From: Nitrospirota bacterium
GTDB lineage: Bacteria; Nitrospirota; Thermodesulfovibrionia; Thermodesulfovibrionales; JdFR-85
Direction: 5' to 3'
Length of the DNA: 51,782 nt
NCBI GenBank assembly: GCA_035873375.1
Contig: JAYWMQ010000053.1
Span: 1-51,782 of the forward strand
Shown: piece by piece, positions 35,147-42,171 of the stretch
How the letters are laid out: every line of letters starts with the position of its first letter
How positions within the stretch are numbered: the stretch's first letter is position 1
Notes under the pieces: model-generated
Seen by the model: only the letters and a program-made list of their open reading frames with translations
What the model was told of the DNA's origin: nothing
The model's database searches: none
Position numbers and translations under genes: made by a program

Positions 35147-36409
35147 TTAAACTTTCACCCTCACTTCCCCTGTCAACAAAACCTGCATGAGTGCGGTTTT
35201 TATATTTTGCATACTATCAAGCAGTTCTTGTTTTGCAGTAAGATTGTTATCTATACTCCTGATGATACTTATAATCTTATGCTGTTCTTCAGGTGACGGT
35301 AGGGGAACAGGAAACAATTTAAGTTGGGAAGAGTTAATAGACGCTAAATTAGTTGTCTGTTTTGCTGCATTCAAGAAAAACTGTTTTCCTATCGTACTGG
35401 CAGCAAAAATAGCCAAGTAATATGGCGATATTCTTGAAGAGCATCTTACGGCAAAGACATGATTTTGATGCACACAAGGATTAATTTTAGCCTCCCAAAC
35501 GCAGCCTCTTCCTAGTTTATCATTGTCACCACCTTCATTAAAAAGCACATCGCCCTTTTGAAGTAGGTATCTCTCGGCTTTATTTTTGTCAATAACAATA
35601 TGCTTAATTTCTGAAAGATCAACAAATCCATCTTGCACATTAGCAACTCGCAAGTAAGGAAGCGTTATAGGGTTCTCTTTTTTCTTTTTAGAGTTCTTCG
35701 CAACTCCAGTTTGAACTTTCGCTATCTCTCTAAGTTTCACCACTTCCCACTCCTCCGGTATCTCTCCGATAGGTGTCTTTTTAAATTTATTATGCCGTCC
35801 GGGGATACCTCTGGTGAGGAGTTCCTGCATCAGCCCCTTTTTTACAACCTTTGTTTGCTCAATGACCGCTTTTGTTTTTTCAATCGCATCGTCTACAGAT
35901 GAAATGATTGCAGCGATTTTGCGCTGATCGAGAAGAGGGGGAAGAGCTATTGGGAAAGCAGCAAGTGCAGAATAATTTACAGAATCACGTACTGTGCCTT
36001 GCGTACTAACTTTAATAAGATTCTTTACCCGTCCGCTTTTTAACCAATGGCTAAGAAAATCTGCGTCTATATCAGACAGGGTTTCAAAGATTACATACAT
36101 GGGACTGAGCAATCCAGCATCATAATTTTTTAATCGTGCTAAAGACCCGACGTTGAGACGTGAAGGATTGTAGGCAAATTGTCCTTTACGAACAACTTTG
36201 TAATTGTCCAGATTTTTACTATAGACTTTTCTTTCAAAGTATTCTTCTGACAGCACAAAGCCTTGTGTATTGGTAACGCTAAGAACTGGTAACCTCCCAT
36301 GACTTCCGTTTCTCTCTTTAATTTCCTGTAAATACTGTCCTAATCTAATCTCTTTCCACCCTTCCGGCACCGCTTTACTCACCATCACCCCCCAACTCCT
36401 CTTTCCCAA
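35147..36409 (-). CDS. hsdS: Type I restriction enzyme, specificity (S) subunit
   Basis: The 420-aa protein has two target-recognition domains with conserved helices between them. Each repeat starts with a similar unit (AVPEGWKEIRLGQYL and GEIPEEWEVVKLREIA), and the central conserved region includes LPPLLDQRKIAAIISSVDDAIEKTKAVIEQTK. The two TRDs each read half of a bipartite target. ATG at 36409 is used; an internal ATG at 36385 (MVSKAVPEGW) is an equal alternative. It lies between the SNase-like and DUF2188 genes. Confidence 0.95.
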   Translation of the reverse strand: MGKRSWGVMVSKAVPEGWKEIRLGQYLQEIKERNGSHGRLPVLSVTNTQGFVLSEEYFERKVYSKNLDNYKVVRKGQFAYNPSRLNVGSLARLKNYDAGLLSPMYVIFETLSDIDADFLSHWLKSGRVKNLIKVSTQGTVRDSVNYSALAAFPIALPPLLDQRKIAAIISSVDDAIEKTKAVIEQTKVVKKGLMQELLTRGIPGRHNKFKKTPIGEIPEEWEVVKLREIAKVQTGVAKNSKKKKENPITLPYLRVANVQDGFVDLSEIKHIVIDKNKAERYLLQKGDVLFNEGGDNDKLGRGCVWEAKINPCVHQNHVFAVRCSSRISPYYLAIFAASTIGKQFFLNAAKQTTNLASINSSQLKLFPVPLPSPEEQHKIISIIRSIDNNLTAKQELLDSMQNIKTALMQVLLTGEVRVKV

Positions 36410-36440
36410 GTTCCTGCATAATCTGTTTCTCCAACACTTA

Positions 36441-36459
36441 CTCCAACAAGTTGTTGGAG
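36441..36459. repeat. Perfect 9-bp palindrome upstream of hsdS
   Basis: CTCCAACAA and TTGTTGGAG flank one central base, 32 bp before the hsdS start. The sequence has the size and symmetry of an operator or a small hairpin. Confidence 0.55.
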
Positions 36460-36514
36460 ATTTGGAAGGTCTTCGTATGCTGTGTGTCTTCCCTCATTTC
36501 ATAAACCTCACTGA

Positions 36515-36790
36515 TTATCTTCCTTTATCAGTATACCCCTTATTCCTCATCACCTGATTAACGGATTTGCCAGCGACTTTTACATTTGCAACAATTCGCC
36601 GATAAGATGTGCCTTTTTCGTCATAGCTGACAGTTTTCCCTTCAATCAGGTTACTCAATTCATTTCTTGCCTTAGCTCCTCCTTTTGTCCCAAGTTCTGG
36701 AGCCCTCACCTTGGAAAGGCGAACTGATTTTCCACCTTGGATCTTAAAAGTATCTCCATCGATTACTTTTGAAACTTTTCCTTTTGCCAT
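36515..36790 (-). CDS. Minimal staphylococcal-nuclease-like (SNase) protein
   Basis: The 91-aa protein covers the core of thermonuclease: VIDGDTFKI (D11, D13), VRLSKVRAPE (R24, E32) and YRRIVANV with R64/R65, followed by VNQVMRNKGY. The three catalytic positions (R, E, R) are present, but the second calcium ligand (Asp40 of the staphylococcal enzyme) is Arg29. It is shorter than secreted SNases and has no signal peptide. It may be a DNA/RNA-binding relative or a weak nuclease. AAAGGAGGATTAAA precedes the ATG. Confidence 0.75.
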   Translation of the reverse strand: MAKGKVSKVIDGDTFKIQGGKSVRLSKVRAPELGTKGGAKARNELSNLIEGKTVSYDEKGTSYRRIVANVKVAGKSVNQVMRNKGYTDKGR

Positions 36791-36819
36791 TTTTAATCCT
36801 CCTTTCTCTGAAACTGCAC

Positions 36820-37929
36820 CTAAGTTTTGATATATTCAGCAAATATCGGGCGTACTTTACTCATCAGATTGCGCAGATTGGTATAGGGTATCAGCTTTTC
36901 GTACTGTAATCTTCCAACAACGATTGCAGGGTGGATACCAAGTTTCCGGGCAAAAGAGATAACAATCTTTCTTGAAAAATATGGGTTGCTCCGGCTTACA
37001 AAATCCCTGAAACTCTCTGATGGGATTAACAAGTCACGTGCGGTTTGATTTGCCCTTTTCTCAACTTCGTTCTCTGGTTCGTCTGTTATATCCTTGTCAA
37101 TGTAACTGATATTATTCCTGGAACTTTCTAACAAATGTGCAAGTTCATGCATCAACGTAAACCAGAAATTATCCATTCTATCCATTCTCAGAGATAGGGC
37201 AACTACCGGTGACTTTTTGTCCAGCCAGAAGGCAGCACCATCAACACGCGTCTGGGGCAGAGGTGGCACAAAGACAAGTCGGATGCCGAGTTCACAGAGT
37301 CTTTGATGGATCTGGCGGGTGGTTTGCTCCTCAACAGAAAGTAAGGCTAACCCCTTAACAGATTGCCTTAACTTTTTTAAGTCAAATTCGGGACAGGAGT
37401 GTTTTCGTGCTTCTATTTCTGCTTTTCTTATCCAAGCCATGAGCGATGGAGTATCAATAACACCAGAGCCGGACTTACGAAAATCTGCTGCTATTGCAGG
37501 GGGGGTATCCAAATCTGGAATGCCAAGGAAGTCAAGAACCTCTGCTTCTAACAGGTTAATCGACTCTGACGCCTTTATCCAACCGCGTTTTATCAGTTCT
37601 TTTACCGGAGCTATACTGTATAATTTTGCTTTTCGTGAAACAAGCTCTGCCTTATGTTGCTCCTGAAAAAGCATATCCAACCTGTAAGCTGATTCAAGGT
37701 TCAACCAGAACTCAGGGGAAGTCCCCAGTGCTTCCGAGAAAAGGATTGCTGTCTCCGGGGTAATTGTCTTCTTACCGGCTATTATTGCATTAATGGACTG
37801 CAAAGGCTTACCCGTTATTTCTGCAAAATCTCCCTGGGTCCAGCCACGTGCATCAAGCTCTTCTTTTAATATTTCACCCGGCGGTATTGGCCGATATGGC
37901 CTTTTCCTGTTTTCCATTTTAGTCCCCAT
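36820..37929 (-). CDS. higA: HigA antitoxin fused to ImmA/IrrE metallopeptidase
   Basis: The 369-aa protein has an XRE helix-turn-helix (residues 20-60: RPIPPGEILKEELDARG, then TITPETAILFSEALG) typical of HigA, and a C-terminal ImmA/IrrE domain with HELAHLLE (261-268). HigA neutralises HigB and represses the pair; the peptidase domain could cleave a repressor or the antitoxin itself when stress is sensed. It overlaps higB by 11 bp, so the two are translationally coupled. Confidence 0.9.
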   Translation of the reverse strand: MGTKMENRKRPYRPIPPGEILKEELDARGWTQGDFAEITGKPLQSINAIIAGKKTITPETAILFSEALGTSPEFWLNLESAYRLDMLFQEQHKAELVSRKAKLYSIAPVKELIKRGWIKASESINLLEAEVLDFLGIPDLDTPPAIAADFRKSGSGVIDTPSLMAWIRKAEIEARKHSCPEFDLKKLRQSVKGLALLSVEEQTTRQIHQRLCELGIRLVFVPPLPQTRVDGAAFWLDKKSPVVALSLRMDRMDNFWFTLMHELAHLLESSRNNISYIDKDITDEPENEVEKRANQTARDLLIPSESFRDFVSRSNPYFSRKIVISFARKLGIHPAIVVGRLQYEKLIPYTNLRNLMSKVRPIFAEYIKT

Positions 37930-38218
37930 AATGGTTATTTATCTCTATTAAAACCACTGTCTTCCCATCTTCATCTTTTTCAATCGTTAATATTAATCTC
38001 CATCCTTTATTAAGCCTTATGGAATATCTATTCCTTTCTGATTTCAGCTTTTCAAAGTGCAGACTCTTTAATGCTCTCAAATCCCTTTCGTCTTTAGCAC
38101 CCTCAATAGTCCTTACTCGCCTTTTGAAAGCCTCCACTATACCCAAAGGGTAGCCTTCGCTTCCAGTTCCATAAAGATAAAGACGTTTCAGCTTAGAATC
38201 AGCAAACCTAAACTTCAC
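37919..38218 (-). CDS. higB: HigB-type toxin (RelE superfamily)
   Basis: A 99-aa protein of the RelE/HigB fold: FADSKLKRLYLYG, FKRRVRTIEGAKDERDLRAL, and the basic catalytic end NRYSIRLNKGWRLILTI. It should cleave mRNA on ribosomes unless bound by HigA. It starts with GTG; GGAG lies 8 nt upstream. It has its own promoter inside the restriction island, with a leader of about 10 nt, so it can be controlled apart from hsdM. Confidence 0.88.
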   Translation of the reverse strand: MKFRFADSKLKRLYLYGTGSEGYPLGIVEAFKRRVRTIEGAKDERDLRALKSLHFEKLKSERNRYSIRLNKGWRLILTIEKDEDGKTVVLIEINNHYGD

Positions 38219-38234
38219 TAATCATTCTCCATAT

Positions 38235-38263
38235 ATTATAAAACATAACTGATAACTTGTCAA
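38235..38263 (-). promoter_or_regulatory. Consensus promoter for higBA
   Basis: On the minus strand, TTGACA (38258-38263), 17-bp spacer, TATAAT (38235-38240): a perfect consensus. A TTCACC-GCTAA-GGTGAA inverted repeat (38270-38286) sits just upstream and is a candidate HigA operator. Confidence 0.8.
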
Positions 38264-38269
38264 CTTATT

Positions 38270-38286
38270 TTCACCGCTAAGGTGAA
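38270..38286. promoter_or_regulatory. Candidate HigA operator
   Basis: TTCACC and GGTGAA form a perfect 6-bp inverted repeat with 5-nt loop immediately upstream of the -35 element. HigA proteins autoregulate through such repeats. Confidence 0.5.
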
Positions 38287-38295
38287 TACAGTTTA

Positions 38296-39816
38296 TCAAT
38301 ATCCTAATTCTTTTAAGAAGGCATTCATCCTTGCCTCTGCCTCATCACGCTCTTTCTCAAGCCGGCGAAGCTTTTTTAAGGCCTCCTTTACATCAATCTT
38401 TGGTTCAGGAATTGTGTTATCCACATATCTGGTGATATTCAGGTTATAGTCATTGTCTTTAATCTCTTCAAGCGATACAACCCTGGCATAACGCTCAATA
38501 TCCTTATACTCGCTGAAGGTTTTTACAATCTTCTTTATGTCCTGCTCCCTCAGAAGATTCTGATTCTTTCCAGCCTCATATTCATCTGCAGCATGGATAA
38601 ATAGAACTTTCCCTTTTCGTTCATCTGGTTTGTTTCTATTGAATATCAATATTGCTGCCGGTATGCCTGTCCCATAAAACAGATTTGACGGAAGTCCTAC
38701 AACAGCCTCAAAAAGGTCATGTTCCAGAAGTCCCCGGCGGATTCTTCCTTCCGCAGCTCCACGGAATAAAACACCATGGGGCATGACAACACCTACCATG
38801 CCCTGCATATTTATGGTTGCCACCATATGCTGGACAAAGGCATAATCGCCTTTTGTCTTTGGAGGCAGACCAAATCGGAAACGTCCATATCCATCATTTT
38901 CACCCACTTCCCTGCCCCACTCATCAAGACTGAAAGGAGGATTTGCTATCACCCTGTCAAAGAGCATGAGTTCAGCGTCCTTAACAAGCTTTGGGTCACG
39001 AATAACATCTCCTTTTTCGATCCTTGCATCAGGAAGTCCGTGCAGAAGCATGTTCATTTTGCATATTCCCCAGGTGCCGAGATTTTTCTCCTGGCCAAAA
39101 AGTGAAAGGTTCTTTGGGTTTCCTCCCCGGCGTTCAATATGATGGGCACATTCAATAAGCATACCTCCGGAACCTACGGTTGGGTCGCAGATTCTCATCC
39201 CCTCTCCCGGGGCAAGGAGTTCTACAAGAAGCTGGACTACCTTCCGCGGTGTATAAAATTCTCCCCCTTTTTTGCCTGCATCATCAGCAAATTTCTCTAT
39301 CAGGTACTCATAGGCCCTGCCGAGCATATCTGGTTCCGACAGGTCTGAATTTTTCAGTCCAATCTGCGAAAAATGCTGAACAAGCCGCAGAAGAACCGTT
39401 TCACGGTTTTTTGCATCCCCAAGCCTGTAAGGGTCGTTAAAGTCTATCACTGCAAGGACACCTTCAAGAGATGGATTCTGTTCCTCAAGGGCTTCACATG
39501 CCTTGTTAAGGGCTTCACCCATCTGAGTTGACACCTTTCTTATCTTAGACCATCTTGCCCGTGGAGGCACAAAAAACTGGTGCTCATCCGGGTCTTCCCA
39601 TGCAATTTTCTTGGCTTCTTTCGGGGGAGTTCCGGCCTCAAGCTCCCTTTTTTCAACTTTTTCCGCCTCTTCTTCAAAAACATCCGAAAGGCGTTTCAAA
39701 AAAAGCATTCCAAAAATATAATTTTTGTAATCCGATGAATCAATGGAGCCTCTAAGAATATCTGCAGCACCCCACAGGTGAGCATTGAGTTGTTCCCTTG
39801 TAAGTCTTCTATTCAA
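38296..39816 (-). CDS. hsdM: Type I restriction enzyme, methyltransferase (M) subunit
   Basis: The 506-aa N6-adenine methylase has the AdoMet motif DPTVGSGGML (about 215), the catalytic NPPF motif (VIANPPFSLDEWG, near 292) and N-terminal helices (NAHLWGAADILRGSIDSSDYKNYIFGMLFLKRL) that contact HsdS. It ends in a charged helix and LGY, as usual. It starts within the preceding half-S gene (8-bp overlap). Confidence 0.97.
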   Translation of the reverse strand: MNRRLTREQLNAHLWGAADILRGSIDSSDYKNYIFGMLFLKRLSDVFEEEAEKVEKRELEAGTPPKEAKKIAWEDPDEHQFFVPPRARWSKIRKVSTQMGEALNKACEALEEQNPSLEGVLAVIDFNDPYRLGDAKNRETVLLRLVQHFSQIGLKNSDLSEPDMLGRAYEYLIEKFADDAGKKGGEFYTPRKVVQLLVELLAPGEGMRICDPTVGSGGMLIECAHHIERRGGNPKNLSLFGQEKNLGTWGICKMNMLLHGLPDARIEKGDVIRDPKLVKDAELMLFDRVIANPPFSLDEWGREVGENDGYGRFRFGLPPKTKGDYAFVQHMVATINMQGMVGVVMPHGVLFRGAAEGRIRRGLLEHDLFEAVVGLPSNLFYGTGIPAAILIFNRNKPDERKGKVLFIHAADEYEAGKNQNLLREQDIKKIVKTFSEYKDIERYARVVSLEEIKDNDYNLNITRYVDNTIPEPKIDVKEALKKLRRLEKERDEAEARMNAFLKELGY

Positions 39817-40450
39817 CTTTTACCTCCAACTGGTTAGATGATTGCATAAATGATTTAAGGGCAATGCTGTAAGCTATATCACGTCTCAGATTGGCAGATT
39901 CAACCGCAGCTCTATAACAATTGTCAGCAGCCGATATTAAGCCCGCAAGCCTTTTCTGAATTTCTACAGGGATTAAAGGTACTTCTATTTTTTCAATATC
40001 TGATACTGTCAGGGCTATCTGCCTGGTAGAAGACCTGACGTTTGAAAGCAAAATCTTCTGTCCCTCAGGACTCTGAAAGAAGGCAGACAGGAATATGGGC
40101 TCAAAATTACCATTGAGACGTATGGCTATAAGGTTTGATGCTATCAAATAACCATCGAGACTTTCGGGGACAACAGCCGATTTAAGGACTGTACCTCTGC
40201 AGGTAACTACCACGTCACCGGAACGCACAGTATATTTCTCCAAATGCCTATGGCTGTCAACTGATATCAGGCAAGGGGCCTCGATATCTATCCGGCCATC
40301 TACAATGTTTTTGATGTTTATAGCAGGGACATTTTTACTTAAGCTGATTTTCCCGTTCTTTCTGGAAGGGTACAGACCCTGGAAGATTTTTTCAGCCAAC
40401 TGAGAGAGCCGGATGTTTTTTGCCTGACTTACAGAGGTTTCTTTAAACAT
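39809..40450 (-). CDS. Single-TRD HsdS-like protein
   Basis: At 213 aa it is half the length of a normal S subunit. It has one target-recognition domain (INIKNIVDGRIDIEAPCL, SGDVVVTCRGTVLKSAVV, VRSSTRQIALTVSDIEKIEVPLIP) and one conserved helix region (EIQKRLAGLISAADNCYRAAV). It lacks the second TRD. Single-TRD proteins can dimerise to form a symmetric S subunit, or act as decoys or regulators. It is first in the island, with hsdM overlapping, while a full hsdS lies six genes downstream. The start has no Shine-Dalgarno; see the promoter entry. Confidence 0.8.
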   Translation of the reverse strand: MFKETSVSQAKNIRLSQLAEKIFQGLYPSRKNGKISLSKNVPAINIKNIVDGRIDIEAPCLISVDSHRHLEKYTVRSGDVVVTCRGTVLKSAVVPESLDGYLIASNLIAIRLNGNFEPIFLSAFFQSPEGQKILLSNVRSSTRQIALTVSDIEKIEVPLIPVEIQKRLAGLISAADNCYRAAVESANLRRDIAYSIALKSFMQSSNQLEVKVE

Positions 40451-40455
40451 TACAC

Positions 40456-40485
40456 ACTATACAATATAAATGAGCTGAATGTCAA
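40456..40485 (-). promoter_or_regulatory. Promoter of the restriction island, predicted leaderless
   Basis: TTGACA (40480-40485) and TATAGT (40456-40461) are 18 bp apart on the minus strand. The predicted start falls on or beside the ATG at 40450, so the transcript would have no leader. Confidence 0.65.
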
Positions 40486-40497
40486 CAAAATTATTGC

Positions 40498-40532
40498 AGT
40501 ATTTTAATACTACAATACAGTATTGGAATACT
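40498..40532. promoter_or_regulatory. Twin palindromic operators, 21 bp apart
   Basis: AGTATTTTAATACT (40498-40511) and AGTATTGGAATACT (40519-40532) share AGTATTNNAATACT. Their 21-bp centre spacing is two helical turns. They lie just upstream of the -35 of the island promoter, suiting a dimeric regulator bound in tandem on one DNA face. No regulator was identified. Confidence 0.7.
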
Positions 40533-40814
40533 GGTCTATAAAATTTCAGAATTACAGTCTAAGTTAATGCTTTTTAAGCTGTGTTGCATAACTCGGAAAG
40601 TTTTTAATCCTGCCCATAGGGGCGGGGTCCCCTCCCCCCACTTACAGTCAGGAAGGTTATGATTTATTTTGAAGCTTTGTTGTCTAATTTAACATATAAT
40701 ATAGAGTGCTGCGATAGTATCCAATCGCGCAAGTAATGGAGGTGGGAGCATTTCACGGCAGGCCGGACTTGACGCCCCGACACTCTGCATCACATAATAA
40801 TCCGGGTAGGCAAT

Positions 40815-40840
40815 AGTTCAGCTATTTTCAGGCAGGATTA
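40815..40840. repeat. Dispersed 26-nt repeat, copy 2
   Basis: Matches 19884-19909 with one mismatch; see copy 1. Confidence 0.65.
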
Positions 40841-40908
40841 CAGAACAATCAGGATACTTTTTACGGATGATAAGCGGATCATAATTGAATAAAAGGGGAA
40901 TTTAAACC

Positions 40909-42171
40909 ATGTTTCGTTTTATCCATGCAGCCGATATTCATCTCGACAGCCCTCTTAAAGGTTTAGAATTACCGGAAGACGCTCCTTTAGAAGAGAGCAG
41001 GGCAGCGAGTCGTCATGCCCTGGAAAATATGCTTGACTTGGCAATTCGTGAAGAAGTTGCTTTTGTCTTAATTGCAGGGGACCTTTATGATGGTGAATGG
41101 CGAGACTTTAACACAGGTCGGTTCTTTAATAAATGCATGGTTAAACTGAGAGATGCGGGGATACGTGTTTTTATTATATCGGGCAATCACGATGCCTCAA
41201 ACCAGATGACCAGAACCTTGCAATTGCCCGATAATGTTCATATGTTTTCTTCCCGAAAACCTGAGACGGTTACTATCGATAATATAAATGTTGCTGTTCA
41301 CGGGCAGAGCTTTGCAAACAGAGCAGTGTCAGATAACCTGAGTTTAGATTATCCAAAAGCCAAAAGCGGGCACTTCAATATAGGGTTATTACATACTGCA
41401 CTCTCCGGGCGGGATGGTCATGAGCCTTATGCCCCCTGCACTGTCGAAGACCTGAGTGCAAAAGGTTATCAATACTGGGCCTTGGGCCATGTACATAATC
41501 GTGAGAAAGTTCACAGTGATCCCTGGATAGTTTTTCCCGGAAACATTCAGGGAAGACATATCCGGGAGACCGGGGCCAGGGGATGTACTATGGTTACGGT
41601 CGATGGAAACCAGATCAGCAACGTAGAACATATAGACCTCGATGTCCTGCGCTGGAGCTTGTATGAGATCGATCTCAAGGACTGTTTAAACACGGATGAG
41701 GTCTGTGATCGCGTGCAGAAGGTTTGCGAGAGGGCCTTGACAGACGGCGATGGACGTCCGGTTATAGTTCGATTGGAGCTGAAGGGAACAACCCCGTCTC
41801 ATCAGAAATTACACGCTCAGTCCCCTTACTGGACTGAAGCGTTCAGGGCAATTGCCGGCAATCTTGGCGGAGCCGGAGTCTGGCTGGAGAAAGTTAAGCT
41901 GAGAACACGGGAGCACACTGACCCTGAATCATTAATTCAGGGTGACACTCCGATAGGAATGCTGCTGACCAATCTTAAGGACCTCGCAATAGATGTGGAC
42001 AAACTGGCTGACCTTGACACGGAAATGACAGCGTTTCTTAATAAATTACCGGCGGAGATTCGCGGAGGGGTTGATCCATTTGATCCGACTGATCCCGGCC
42101 AGTGGGACGAGATCATTTCTGATATTAAAGACCTCCTGGTCGCACGGCTGCTCAGCGAAGGACGGTCATAA
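40909..42171 (+). CDS. yhaO: YhaO/SbcD-like DNA repair exonuclease
   Basis: The 420-aa calcineurin-fold phosphoesterase has FIHAADIHLDSPL, LIAGDLYDGEWRDF, ISGNHDASN, LLHTAL and ALGHVHNRE, the metal-binding motifs of Mre11/SbcD nucleases. The variant D-S-P-L-K-G-L and C-terminal region fit the YhaO subgroup. It probably cuts DNA ends with the ATPase encoded next, whose start overlaps its stop by one base (TAATG). Confidence 0.9.
   Translation: MFRFIHAADIHLDSPLKGLELPEDAPLEESRAASRHALENMLDLAIREEVAFVLIAGDLYDGEWRDFNTGRFFNKCMVKLRDAGIRVFIISGNHDASNQMTRTLQLPDNVHMFSSRKPETVTIDNINVAVHGQSFANRAVSDNLSLDYPKAKSGHFNIGLLHTALSGRDGHEPYAPCTVEDLSAKGYQYWALGHVHNREKVHSDPWIVFPGNIQGRHIRETGARGCTMVTVDGNQISNVEHIDLDVLRWSLYEIDLKDCLNTDEVCDRVQKVCERALTDGDGRPVIVRLELKGTTPSHQKLHAQSPYWTEAFRAIAGNLGGAGVWLEKVKLRTREHTDPESLIQGDTPIGMLLTNLKDLAIDVDKLADLDTEMTAFLNKLPAEIRGGVDPFDPTDPGQWDEIISDIKDLLVARLLSEGRS

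Larger units (their letters stand above)
40451..40908. other. Divergent regulatory gap between island and yhaO
   Basis: No gene was found. The gap carries the island promoter and twin operators (40456-40532), a GGGGCGGGG/CCCCTCCCC-type complementary stretch near 40619-40640, a TATAAT at about 40697 that could serve the plus-strand genes, and the second copy of the 26-nt repeat (40815-40840). Confidence 0.6.

Noticed and set aside
40733-40810. tRNA-like or small RNA gene in the yhaO upstream gap
   Set aside because: No cloverleaf, T-loop motif or terminator could be found.
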